From positions 2,294,001-2,358,000 of the forward strand of contig CAVQXR010000001.1 of NCBI GenBank assembly GCA_963717955.1: a stretch of DNA of 64,000 bases, given 5' to 3'. A program made the translations under genes and the position numbers. The notes under the pieces were generated by a model. That model was not told the origin of the DNA. It did not search any database and saw only the letters and a list, made by a program, of their open reading frames with translations. The DNA is from CAVQXR01 sp963717955 (GTDB lineage Bacteria; Actinomycetota; Thermoleophilia; Gaiellales; Gaiellaceae). Numbering within the stretch: position 1 is the stretch's first letter; every line of letters begins with the position of its first letter. Shown in pieces: positions 33,862 to 42,161 of the stretch.

Positions 33862-34767
33862 TTAGTTTGCCTTATCTTCATTGCGAAGCTGCTGCCGGGC
33901 GAACGCGAGGAACGCATCACCGGCCCGCGTGGGGACCCGGGTCGTCGAGCGGGCCAGGTAGATCCGGCGTGCCGGCTCGATCCCGCGAACCCGCGCGACG
34001 GCCACGGTGCCCGCCTCCAGCTCGGCCTCGAGCGCGTTTCGGGAGATGAACGACACGCCGTAGCCGGCGAGGACGGCGCTCTTCACCGACTCCTGCAGCC
34101 CGAGCTCGACGCGGGCACGGGGTCGGAGGCGGACGCCCTCCCGGCGCAGCTCGCCCTCGACCACCTGGCGAACGCCTGCCCCCTCCTGCATGTCGAGCAG
34201 CGTCTCGGCCTCGAGCTCTGTCCCGTCGACAGTCCGGCCCGCGAGCCGGTGCCCCGGGGGGACGGCGAGCACGATCTCGTCGCGGGCGAGCGGCTCGAAG
34301 CGGATTCCCCTGACCCGCCGCGACGCGCCGACGACACCGAGCTCGAGCTCCCGGTCGGCCACGCGCTCGATGACGGTCTGCGTGTCCGAGATCGCCAGTG
34401 CGACCTCGACCTCGGGACACGTCAGGGCGAACTCGCACAGGAGCAGCGGCACGAGGCGTCCGCCCGGCCCGGTCGAGGCGCCGATCGCGAGCCGGCCGCG
34501 AACGACGCCGTCCTGCTCGGCGAGGTCGGCGACGAGCTGCTCCTCGGCCAGGAGCACCCTCCGGGCGGCCCGGTAGAGGCGTAGACCGGCCTCGGTGGGC
34601 TCCACGCGACGCCCGGAGCGGTCGAGGAGCACGTGGCCGAGCCTCTCCTCGAGCGCCTTCACCTGCTGGCTGACCGCCGGCTGGGTGACCCCGAGCCGCT
34701 CGGCAGCCTGGGAGAAGCTCCTCCGCTCGACGACGGCACAGAACGCGACCAGCTGACGCGTATCCAT
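33862..34767 (-). CDS. LysR-family transcriptional regulator (sulfur operon)
   Basis: A 301-residue LysR-type regulator. The N-terminal helix-turn-helix is textbook: FSQAAERLGVTQPAVSQQVK with EERLGHVLLDRSGRRVEPTE. A periplasmic-binding-protein-like effector domain follows from residue 90 (RGRLAIGASTGPGGRLVPLL). It is read in the same direction as, and 32 bases before, the flavoprotein gene, so it probably heads the sulfur operon instead of being divergent. CysB and Cbl, the classic sulfur regulators, are also LysR proteins. A 6-7-6 palindrome overlaps its start and -10 box, consistent with autoregulation. Confidence 0.9.
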   Translation of the reverse strand: MDTRQLVAFCAVVERRSFSQAAERLGVTQPAVSQQVKALEERLGHVLLDRSGRRVEPTEAGLRLYRAARRVLLAEEQLVADLAEQDGVVRGRLAIGASTGPGGRLVPLLLCEFALTCPEVEVALAISDTQTVIERVADRELELGVVGASRRVRGIRFEPLARDEIVLAVPPGHRLAGRTVDGTELEAETLLDMQEGAGVRQVVEGELRREGVRLRPRARVELGLQESVKSAVLAGYGVSFISRNALEAELEAGTVAVARVRGIEPARRIYLARSTTRVPTRAGDAFLAFARQQLRNEDKAN

Positions 34768-34782
34768 AAGCGATCATTATGG
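34764..34782. promoter_or_regulatory. Palindrome over the LysR gene start and -10 box
   Basis: CCATAA at 34764-34769 and TTATGG at 34777-34782 are perfect inverted arms with a 7-base spacer. The minus-strand -10 box CATAAT (34776-34781) is 8 bases from ATG 34767, so the palindrome would cover the core promoter of a leaderless regulator transcript. It is a plausible LysR autoregulatory operator. Confidence 0.5.
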
Positions 34783-34813
34783 CGTGACCGGTGACTGCAC
34801 CGGGCCTGCACAG

Positions 34814-35251
34814 CTATCCCGGGGCGGCGGTGGTCGTGTGCCCGTCGCGGAGCACGACGCGCAGCCGCAGCGCGGAGACGACGAGCAGCAGGAACATGAC
34901 GACGTCGCTGATGAGACACCACATGCAGAAGGCCTCGATGAGCGCCCACTGGACATAGATGAGGTAGACGGCGAACACGAAGCCGACGAGCGACAGCGCC
35001 GCTCCGATCGCGGCACCGGGCTCGCCACGGACGAAGGCGCTCGCGAGGATCGACAGGTAGCCGGCGAGCCCGATGACGGCGACGGGGATGCCGGCGACCT
35101 CGGAGTACTTCGAGCTCTGCACCAGCTCGCATCCCCCCGTCGTGCAGGCGTACGTCCCGCCCGTGTAGCGAACGTAGGCGAGGTAGGCCGCGATGCCCGT
35201 GCCGACGAGCGCGAGCACGGCCACGACGGCGCGGAGCCGGTCCTCGGTCAC
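34814..35251 (-). CDS. Vitamin K epoxide reductase-like protein (VKOR, DsbB functional analogue)
   Basis: A 145-residue membrane protein with four hydrophobic helices. The loop cysteines are in GTYACTTGGCELVQSS, and the active-site pair is the CxxC of EAFCMWCLISD. The segment SSKYSEVAGIPVAVIGLAGY is the classic VKOR serine/Gly-rich turn. It re-oxidises the partner DsbA and passes electrons to quinone. The start is GTG 35251, with GTGA overlapping the DsbA-like stop. Pairing with DsbA is typical of actinobacteria, which lack DsbB. Confidence 0.9.
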   Translation of the reverse strand: MTEDRLRAVVAVLALVGTGIAAYLAYVRYTGGTYACTTGGCELVQSSKYSEVAGIPVAVIGLAGYLSILASAFVRGEPGAAIGAALSLVGFVFAVYLIYVQWALIEAFCMWCLISDVVMFLLLVVSALRLRVVLRDGHTTTAAPG

Positions 35252-36030
35252 CCCGCGAGCAGCTCGTCGATCTGCTGGGTGAGGAACTCGTAGTCCTGGC
35301 CCGCGACATCGACGTAGGCGAGCTCGCCGCCGTTCTTGCCGAGCAGGAACGACGGGGTGCTGATCTGTGGCAGCTTCTCCTGGGCGGCCGTGGCGGCCTC
35401 CTCGATCTGCGCGTTCACGGCCTCGGAGTCGACCCCGTCGAGGACGGCCTGGGGATCGAGCCCCGGCACCGCCGCTCCGATCGCTGCGAGCAGCTCGTCC
35501 GTCACCCACCCGTCGTTCTCGCTCCCCTGGTTCACGTACAGGAGATCGACCACGTTCCAGAGCTTGTCCTGGTCGCCGGAGGAGAGGGCATAGCGCAGCG
35601 CCTTCTCCGAATCCGGGCCGAGGAAGGCGATCCCGGCGAAGTCGATCCGTACCTGCCCGGGCCGGATGTAGTCGTTGATCAGCTTCGGCAGCGTCTCCAG
35701 GGCGAACGTGCGGCAGAACGGGCACTGGAGGTCGGCGAACTCGACGAGAACGACCGGGGCGTCGGGCGAGCCGAGGGACACCCCGTCCTGCGGGATGCCC
35801 TGGAGCATCTGCTCGGTCTCCGTGCCGTCCACGGCGGCGGGGGTAGCGGCCTCCTCCCCGCCCGACAGGCTCACGACGATCAGCACCGCGACCGCCGCCA
35901 CCGCGAGCACCGCGAGCCCGCCGTACAGCCACTTCCTCGGGATACCGGAGAGCCCGCCGCCCTTGCTCGAGGTCGGCGGTGGAGCAGCACGCCGGGCCTG
36001 GCGGCGCTGCTTGGACGCCTTCTGGGACAC
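35248..36030 (-). CDS. DsbA-like membrane-anchored thiol oxidoreductase
   Basis: A 260-residue protein with a basic N-terminus (QKASKQRRQARRAA), one transmembrane helix (WLYGGLAVLAVAAVAVLIVV) and an extracytoplasmic thioredoxin-fold domain. The active site is FADLQCPFCRTFA (CPFC), and a cis-Pro appears in ISTPSFLLGKNG. It introduces disulfides in secreted proteins. GTG 36030 is chosen because a TACTCT -10 box lies 6 bases before it; a longer frame upstream overlaps the divergent DUF354 promoter. The gene is coupled to VKOR. Confidence 0.88.
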   Translation of the reverse strand: MSQKASKQRRQARRAAPPPTSSKGGGLSGIPRKWLYGGLAVLAVAAVAVLIVVSLSGGEEAATPAAVDGTETEQMLQGIPQDGVSLGSPDAPVVLVEFADLQCPFCRTFALETLPKLINDYIRPGQVRIDFAGIAFLGPDSEKALRYALSSGDQDKLWNVVDLLYVNQGSENDGWVTDELLAAIGAAVPGLDPQAVLDGVDSEAVNAQIEEAATAAQEKLPQISTPSFLLGKNGGELAYVDVAGQDYEFLTQQIDELLAG

Positions 36031-36036
36031 TGCGTC

Positions 36037-36042
36037 AGAGTA
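36037..36042 (-). promoter_or_regulatory. Putative leaderless -10 box for the dsbA-vkor pair
   Basis: The minus strand reads TACTCT with 6 bases to GTG 36030. The two divergent genes here each have a -10 box placed for leaderless starts. Confidence 0.4.
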
Positions 36043-36130
36043 TCGACCGCGGTCCGACGCCGTCGCATCGGCGGGTTCCCCGAGCGCGTTGCGGGAATCT
36101 ACGGAACGCGGCGGCCGTCGGGCCACGACC

Positions 36131-36136
36131 TACAGT
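36131..36136 (+). promoter_or_regulatory. Putative leaderless -10 box for the DUF354 gene
   Basis: TACAGT lies 6 bases before ATG 36143. Confidence 0.4.
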
Positions 36137-36142
36137 ACGACG

Positions 36143-37159
36143 ATGCGCGTGTGGATCGACATCACCGCGCCGCCGCACGTCCTCGTGTTCCGGCCGCTGA
36201 TCCGCCTGCTCGAGGAGCGCGGTGCCGAGGTCGCCGTGACGGCTCGCCGTTTCGGCCAGACCGAGGGGCTGCTCGAGCTGCACGGGATCCCCGCCGAGCT
36301 GTTCGGCGAGCACGGCGGCGGCAGCCGGCTGGGCAAGGCACGTGCGATGACGACCCGGCTCCCGTCGCTCGTACGCTGGGCACGCGGCCGAGGGCTCGAC
36401 GTCGCGCTCGCGCACGGATCGCACGAGCTGACGATGGCGGCGCGCACCCTCGGCGTCCCGAGCACGACGACGTTCGACTACGAGTTCGCCTACTGGCAGC
36501 ATCAGCTCGGTTGCCGGGCCGCGACCCGGGTCGTCGTGCCCGAGGCGATCCCGGCTGCCCATCTCGAGCCCTACGGCCTGCGGCCGCCGAAGCTCGCACG
36601 GTACCCCGGCCTGAAGGAGGAGTACTACCTCGCCGACTTCGAGCCCGGGCCGTCCGTGCTCGACACGCTCGGCGTCGATCGGGCACGGGTGGTGGTCGTC
36701 GTCCGTCCGCCGGCGGACATCGCCCTGTACCACCACGGGATCGCGAACCCGCTCTTCGCGCGCGTGCTCGACCGGCTCGGACGGGACGAGAGCATCCAGG
36801 CGGTGGTGCTGCCCCGAACCGATGCCCAGCGTGGCGAGATCGAGGCCCGGAGGCTTCCCTCCCTGATCCTCCCCGACCGCGCGGTCGATGCCCAGAGCCT
36901 GGTCGCGTTCGCCGACCTGGTCGTCTCGGCAGGCGGGACGATGAACCGGGAGGCGGCGGCGCTCGGCGTTCCCGTCGTCACGACCTTCGCGGGACGGCTC
37001 GGCGGGGTCGACGCATGGCTGATCCGCGAGGGCCGGCTCCGCCAGCTCCACGACGAGTCGGCGCTCGAGCTCGTCAAGCGCGAGGCAGTCACCGCGCGGC
37101 TGCGACGCGACCCGGCCCGGATGCTCGAGCTGCTGCTGCCCGCGGGCGGGCGGGCGTAG
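36143..37159 (+). CDS. DUF354 family protein (GT-B-like)
   Basis: A 338-residue DUF354 protein. The N-terminus MRVWIDITAPPHVLVFRPLI and RRFGQTEGLLELHGIPAELF are family landmarks, and a later AFADLVVSAGGTMNREAAALGVPVVTT resembles the donor-binding region of GT-B glycosyltransferases such as MurG. Members are found in surface-glycan clusters and are presumed glycosyltransferase-like or epimerase-like enzymes; function here is not proven. It lies between a protein-folding pair and a helicase and is convergent with the helicase. A hairpin at 37164-37187 separates the two. Confidence 0.82.
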   Translation: MRVWIDITAPPHVLVFRPLIRLLEERGAEVAVTARRFGQTEGLLELHGIPAELFGEHGGGSRLGKARAMTTRLPSLVRWARGRGLDVALAHGSHELTMAARTLGVPSTTTFDYEFAYWQHQLGCRAATRVVVPEAIPAAHLEPYGLRPPKLARYPGLKEEYYLADFEPGPSVLDTLGVDRARVVVVVRPPADIALYHHGIANPLFARVLDRLGRDESIQAVVLPRTDAQRGEIEARRLPSLILPDRAVDAQSLVAFADLVVSAGGTMNREAAALGVPVVTTFAGRLGGVDAWLIREGRLRQLHDESALELVKREAVTARLRRDPARMLELLLPAGGRA

Positions 37160-37163
37160 CTCC

Positions 37164-37187
37164 GGCACCCGCACCGGTGCCTGGCAC
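37164..37187. terminator. Convergent-gene hairpin with a GTGCCTGGCAC repeat unit
   Basis: GGCACC (37164-37169) and GGTGCC (37176-37181) form a stem with a 6-base loop. The overlapping 11-mer GTGCCTGGCAC (37177-37187) is itself a near-palindrome that recurs three times at 55984-56016. It may terminate both convergent genes. No T-run is seen. Confidence 0.45.
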
Positions 37188-37200
37188 GAAGAGCGGTCGA

Positions 37201-39119
37201 TCACCCGCCGGCGAACGGGGCGAGGACGCGTAGGACGTCCTCCCCGTAGCGCTCGAGCTTGGCCGGGCCGATGCCGGACACGGCGAGCAGGGCCGCGCCG
37301 TCGCGGGGAAGCGCCGACGGCGAGCGCCTCGAGCGTCCGGTCGGAGAAGACGACGTACGCCGGGACGGCGTCCGACGCGCGCGCGCTCCCTGCGCCACGC
37401 CCTGAGCGCGGCGAGCGCCGGGCCGTCGACCGGCCCGGCGGCCGCCGTCGCGGGAGCCCGCTTCCGGTCCGGGCCGGCGGCGCCGAGTCGGGCACCCGCC
37501 CCGAGCTCGGCGAGGAATCGGCTTGGCCGTGCGGTCTCGTCCCAGCTCAGGAAGAGATGCCGCCGTGCGCGCGTGAGCCCGACGTAGAGCAGCCGTCGCT
37601 CCTCGTCGACCGCCTCGGCCGATCGAGCCTGCCGCACGGGCATCTCGCCCTCGACGAGGAGCGGCAGGAAGACCGCGTCCCATTCGAGGCCCTTGGCCCG
37701 GTGATAGGTGAGGAGGTGAACTCCGCGGCCCGAGGTCTCGGCACCGAAGCGCGATTCGAGCTCCGCGACGAAGTCCCTGGCGCTGCCGCCGACCTCCACA
37801 GCGAGCGTGACCAGACGTCGGAGGTCGGCCTGCCGCGTCAGCTCCTCGTCGCCCAGACCGTCCGGGAGCTCGTCGAGCAACCCGTCCAGCACCGCGGCAT
37901 CGCGCACGGCCGACGGCGCCGGCGCGTCGGGCGTGCGCCGCAGGCGTCGGAGCATCGAGCGGGCGGCAGGGCGGGTGAGGAACGCTCCGCCGCGAACCTG
38001 GTACGGGACGCCCGCCGCGGCGAATGCCTCCTCGAAGTCCTCCGAGCGAGCGTTCACGCGGTAGAGCACCGCCATCTCCTCGAACGCAACACCCTCCCGC
38101 TGCAGCGCGAGCGCGCGCTCTGCAAGCAGTCCGGGCTCCGGGCGCCCTGCCGGGCATGCCCCCACGAGCGGTGCCGGGCCGGAGGCCGCCGCCGCGCGCA
38201 GCTCCTTCCGGGCCCCGCCGAGGCGCGGGACGAGCCGGTTCGCGAGCGCGAGGATCTCGGGCGTCGAGCGATAGTTCGTCTCGAGCCGGACGACCGTCGC
38301 GTGCGGGAACCGCCGCGGCACGTCGAGGAGGTACCGGGAGGTCGCGCCGGTGAACGAGTAGATCGCCTGATAGTCGTCCCCGACGACGCAGAGCTCGTCC
38401 CGCTCGCCGAGCCAGAGGTCGAGCAACGTTTGCTGGAGCAGGTTGACGTCCTGATACTCGTCGACGGTGATCGCGGCGCAGCGCTGCCGGAACCGGTCGA
38501 TCGCCTCCGGGTGCTGCTCGTAGACACGCACGAGCCGCTCGAGGACGTCCTCGAAGTCGATCCGGCCCTGGCTCTCCTTCCGCTCCTCGTAGCGACGGAA
38601 CACCCGTTGCATGAGGTCGGCCGGGATCGGCGGCTCGCGCCCTTCCAGCCCGTCGAGGTAGGTCGCGGGCCCGAGCCGGCGGTTCTTCGCCCACTCGATC
38701 TCGCCGGCGAGGTCGGCGAGCGGGCGGAACCGATACGCGCGATGCAGGGATCGTGCGATCGGGGCGAGGATGACCACTTTCGAGGAGAGGATCTGGCCGG
38801 TGCCCGGGACCAGGTGATGGAGCTGGGCGAGCGCCGAGGCGTGGAAGGTACGCGTCCGGACGCCGTCGACGCCGAGCGAGCGCAGCCGCTCCCGCATCTC
38901 GCCCGCCGCCCGGTCGGTGAAGGTGACGGCGAGAATCTCGCCTGCCGCCAACGCGCCGGTCGCCACCTGGTAGGCGATCCGCCGTGTGATCGCGGTCGTC
39001 TTGCCCGTTCCGGCGCCGGCGAGGATGCAGACCGGGCCGCGCACGGCCTCGACGGCGCGGCGCTGCTCGTCGTTCAGCCCCGAGAGGATCGCCGCCGGAT
39101 CGATACCCGTCCGCGGCAA
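37201..39119 (-). CDS. UvrD/PcrA-type DNA helicase with frameshifted C-terminal HRDC domain
   Basis: About 638 residues if joined. Superfamily I helicase motifs are intact: LAGAGTGKTTAITRR (I), VDEYQDVNLLQQ (II), VVGDDYQAIYSFTGATSRY (III), RLETNYRSTPEI (IV), TYHRAKGLEWDAVFLP (V), LLYVGLTRARRHLFL (VI). The C-terminal HRDC domain is spread over three frames: WRRERAR in the first, ASDAVPAYVVFSDRTLEALA in the second, then ALLAVSGIGPAKLERYGED in the third. The shifts are near 37388 (within a CGCGCG run) and 37320. TTG 39119 is the only close start, 4 bases past the upstream stop. Assembly indels or real decay limited to HRDC are both possible. Helicase activity may survive without HRDC. Confidence 0.82.
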
Positions 39120-39123
39120 ATGC

Positions 39124-41016
39124 TCAGCTGATCCGCTCGTCGACGGTCGTCTCACGATACCGTGGCGAGCGCACCGCCTGGCCGAGCCGCGAGACGACGT
39201 CGAGCGTGTCGCCGTCCTCGACGAGCTGACCGAGCTCGGCGAGCTCGGCGTCCAGCCAGGCCGGGTCGACGTTCTGCGCGCTCGCGCGGAAGATCTTCGG
39301 GTGAGAGGTGGGCGCCGCGTCCTCGCCGTCCGCCCACAGCTCTTCGTGGAGCTTCTCGCCGGGTCGCGTCCCCACGAAGTCGATCGCGACGTCACGGCCC
39401 GGCTCGTGTCCCGAGAGGCGGATCATGTTCGCGGCGAGGTCGACGATCTTCACCGGCTCGCCCATGTCGAGCACGAAGACGTCGCCGGACTCGCCGATCG
39501 CGCCGGCCTGGATGATCAGCTGAGCCGCCTCCGGGATCGTCATGAAGTAGCGCGTCATCTCGGGATGGGTGACGGTCACCGGGCCGCCACGGGCGATCTG
39601 GCGCCGGAACAGGGGGATCACGCTGCCCGACGAGGCGAGCACGTTGCCGAAGCGGACGGCCAGGAACGTCGTCGCCGTCTCGCGGCGCAGGCCCGCGTTG
39701 TGGACGAGCCATTCGCAGAGCAGCTTCGTCTGGCCGAGCACGTTCTTCGGGTTCACCGCCTTGTCGGTCGATACGAGCACGAACGTCCGCACGTCGAAGT
39801 CCGCTGCGACCGCCGCGATGACCTCCGTCGAGAGCACGTTGTTGCGCACCGCCTCGATCGGGTTCGCCTCCACGAGCGGAACGTGCTTGTAGGCGGCAGC
39901 GTGGAAGACGACGGTAGGCCCGTAGTGCTCGAAGACCTGACGCATCTTCGTCGCGTTCTTCGCGTCGGCGAGGACGGGAACGACGGCCGAGAAGCCGCGC
40001 TCGTGCAGCAGCTCCCGCTCGATCTCGAAGAGCGCGTTCTCGCTCTGCTCGACGAGCACGAGCCGCGCGGCGCCGACGGCGACGATCTGACGGCAGAGCT
40101 CGGAGCCGATCGAGCCACCCGCACCCGTGACGAGCACGGTCGTGCCCTCGACGTACGAGGCGATGAGGTCGAGGTCGAGCTCGACCGGCTCTCGCCCGAG
40201 GATGTCCTCGACCTGCACCTCGCGAAGCTGGCGCGCGAGATGCAGGTCGCCGGTGATCAGCTCGTTGACCGAGGGCAGGGTCTTCACCGGGACGCCGGCG
40301 TCGCGGCAGGCGTTCACGACCCGCTGGCGTACCTCGCCTGCGCCGGACGGGATCGCGATCACGACCTCGTCGGGCTTCGCGTCGTCGATCAAGGCCGGCA
40401 GCTCGTCGGTCGAGCCGATCACCCGGATGCCGTGCAGCCGGATGTGGCGCTTCCGCGGATCGTCGTCGATCAGGCCGATCGGCGTGTAGCCGAGCTTGGG
40501 GCTGCGCAGCATCTCGCGGACGATCAGCTGGCCGGCATCGCCGGCGCCGACGATCAGCGCCTCCTTGCCCCGGGCGACGAGCCCGCGCGGGCCGGGACGC
40601 TCGAGAATCGTCCGCGTCAACAGGCGGGCACCGCTGATGAAGCCGAGCGTGAACAGCACGTCGAGCGCGAAGACCGAGCGTGGGACCCGGAACCCCGGCA
40701 CGGGATGGATGAGGTAGATGGCGAGCTCGGCGACGATCGTCGCGATCAGGACCGCCTGGACGACGGCCCACATGTCCCGCAGCGACAGGTAGCGCCACCA
40801 GTGGCTGTAGAGGCCGAAGAGCACGAACACGAGCAGCTTGATCGGGACGACCATCCAGATCGTCTCCTCGAACAGGCGGTCGTAGCCTGCCGGAAGCCCG
40901 TCCTCGAATCGGAACCAGAACGACAGATACCAGGCGGCGGCGACGAGGCACGCGTCGATGGCGATCTGGACGAGCTGATGCCGCGTCCCGATTCGCAGGT
41001 GCGAGAACCGGCTCAC
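39124..41016 (-). CDS. Polysaccharide biosynthesis nucleotide-sugar 4,6-dehydratase (CapD/WbpM/PglF type)
   Basis: A 630-residue protein. The N-terminal four-helix membrane segment is followed by a CoA-binding-like Rossmann domain (EALIVGAGDAGQLIVREMLR) and the C-terminal extended SDR dehydratase domain (VTGAGGSIGSELCRQIV, STDKAVNPKNVLGQTKLLCE, VRFGNVLASSGSVIP). WbpM and PglF make UDP-4-keto-6-deoxy-HexNAc, substrate for the adjacent aminotransferase. In this family the SDR Tyr is usually replaced by Met; here it reads Leu in NVLGQTK. The start is GTG 41016 with GTGA overlapping the aminotransferase stop. Confidence 0.9.
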   Translation of the reverse strand: MSRFSHLRIGTRHQLVQIAIDACLVAAAWYLSFWFRFEDGLPAGYDRLFEETIWMVVPIKLLVFVLFGLYSHWWRYLSLRDMWAVVQAVLIATIVAELAIYLIHPVPGFRVPRSVFALDVLFTLGFISGARLLTRTILERPGPRGLVARGKEALIVGAGDAGQLIVREMLRSPKLGYTPIGLIDDDPRKRHIRLHGIRVIGSTDELPALIDDAKPDEVVIAIPSGAGEVRQRVVNACRDAGVPVKTLPSVNELITGDLHLARQLREVQVEDILGREPVELDLDLIASYVEGTTVLVTGAGGSIGSELCRQIVAVGAARLVLVEQSENALFEIERELLHERGFSAVVPVLADAKNATKMRQVFEHYGPTVVFHAAAYKHVPLVEANPIEAVRNNVLSTEVIAAVAADFDVRTFVLVSTDKAVNPKNVLGQTKLLCEWLVHNAGLRRETATTFLAVRFGNVLASSGSVIPLFRRQIARGGPVTVTHPEMTRYFMTIPEAAQLIIQAGAIGESGDVFVLDMGEPVKIVDLAANMIRLSGHEPGRDVAIDFVGTRPGEKLHEELWADGEDAAPTSHPKIFRASAQNVDPAWLDAELAELGQLVEDGDTLDVVSRLGQAVRSPRYRETTVDERIS

Positions 41017-42101
41017 GCAGCCACCGCGGCCGCCGCGACGACCGCGTCGACGACCTGCTCCTGCGTCACGGCGTCGATCCCGGCCCAGAGCGGGAGCGCG
41101 AGGTTCTCGCGGGCGGCACGTTCGGTCACGGGCAGGGAGCCCTCGCGGTAGCCGAGATCGCGAAAGACGGGCTGCAGGTGCAGCGGCGTGCCGTAGTAGG
41201 ACGCACATCCGATCCCGGCCGCGCGCAGCCCCGCGTCGATCGTGTCTCGCCGCGACGTCCGGATCACGTACATGTGGTAGACGTGCCCGGGCTCGTCGAC
41301 CGGCAGCCTGCAGACCTCTCCGAGCCCCAGCTCCTCGTAACGCCGGGCCGCTTCCCGCCGCAGCCCGTTCCAGCCGGAGAGCTCACGCAGAAAGACCCGC
41401 AGCACCGCGGCCTGGAGCTCGTCCAGGCGCGAGTTGTAGCCGACCGCCTCGAACGTCTGCTTGTCGCGGGAGCCGTGGAAGCGGAGCAGCCTGATTCGCT
41501 CCGCGACCTCCGCGTCCCTCGTCACGACCAGGCCGCCGTCACCGAGCGCCGGCAGGTTCTTCGTCGGGAAGAAGCTGAACGTCCCGGCCAGCCCGTGGGT
41601 CCCGGCCAGCCGGTCGCCGAGCCCCGCGCCGAACGCCTGCGCGGTGTCCTCGATCACCGGCACCCCGACAGGGAGGCCGTCGAGGGGCATCGGGCGCCCG
41701 AACAGGTGGACGGCGACGATCGCCTTCGTCCGGAAGGTCGCACGGGCTCGCACGTCGACCGCGTCGAGGTTGAGCGTCTCGGGGTCGATATCGGCGAAGA
41801 CCGGAATCGCACCGCGGCGGGCGATCGCCTCCGCGGTCGCGTAGAAGGTGAACGCGGGGCAGATCACCTCGTCGCCGCGGCCGACGCCGATCGCCTCGAG
41901 CGCCAGAACGAGCGCGTCGGTGCCGTTCGCGACGCCGATCGCCTCGGTCGCTCCGAGGTAGGCCGCGGCCTCCTCCTCGAACGCGTCGACGTTCGGGCCG
42001 AGGATGAAGCGGCCCGAGTCGAGCACCTCTGCCAGCCTGTCTTCCAGCTCGCCGAGCAACGGTGCGTACTGGGCCCTCACGTCCACGAGCGGAATGGCCA
42101 C
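41013..42101 (-). CDS. DegT/DnrJ/EryC1/StrS sugar aminotransferase
   Basis: A 362-residue PLP-dependent aminotransferase. The lysine that binds PLP is in FSFFPTKNLPALGDGGLVVT, and the substrate-binding region includes DTAQAFGAGLGDRLAGTHG. The VANGTDALVLALEA segment is standard. It probably aminates the 4-keto sugar made by the downstream dehydratase, giving a bacillosamine- or perosamine-type sugar for the surface glycan. GTG 42101 is 8 bases after a strong TAGAAT box. It is first in a two-gene unit. Confidence 0.9.
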   Translation of the reverse strand: MAIPLVDVRAQYAPLLGELEDRLAEVLDSGRFILGPNVDAFEEEAAAYLGATEAIGVANGTDALVLALEAIGVGRGDEVICPAFTFYATAEAIARRGAIPVFADIDPETLNLDAVDVRARATFRTKAIVAVHLFGRPMPLDGLPVGVPVIEDTAQAFGAGLGDRLAGTHGLAGTFSFFPTKNLPALGDGGLVVTRDAEVAERIRLLRFHGSRDKQTFEAVGYNSRLDELQAAVLRVFLRELSGWNGLRREAARRYEELGLGEVCRLPVDEPGHVYHMYVIRTSRRDTIDAGLRAAGIGCASYYGTPLHLQPVFRDLGYREGSLPVTERAARENLALPLWAGIDAVTQEQVVDAVVAAAAVAA

Positions 42102-42109
42102 GAACGGCG

Positions 42110-42115
42110 ATTCTA
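42110..42115 (-). promoter_or_regulatory. Putative leaderless -10 box for the aminotransferase-dehydratase operon
   Basis: The minus strand reads TAGAAT with 8 bases to GTG 42101. The 12-mer GTAGAATCGCCG is shared with the FlgD-like gene promoter at 27690. Confidence 0.5.
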
Positions 42116-42161
42116 CCGGCTGTCGCTCGATCCGCTGCCGAATCCCGCCGCGGCCGCGTAT

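Noticed and set aside
39000..41150. Long plus-strand open frame of about 720 codons opposite the CapD-type dehydratase
   Set aside because: It is antisense to a clear conserved gene, has Arg/Asp/Glu-biased composition from the opposite strand, and shows no domain. High GC removes stop codons.
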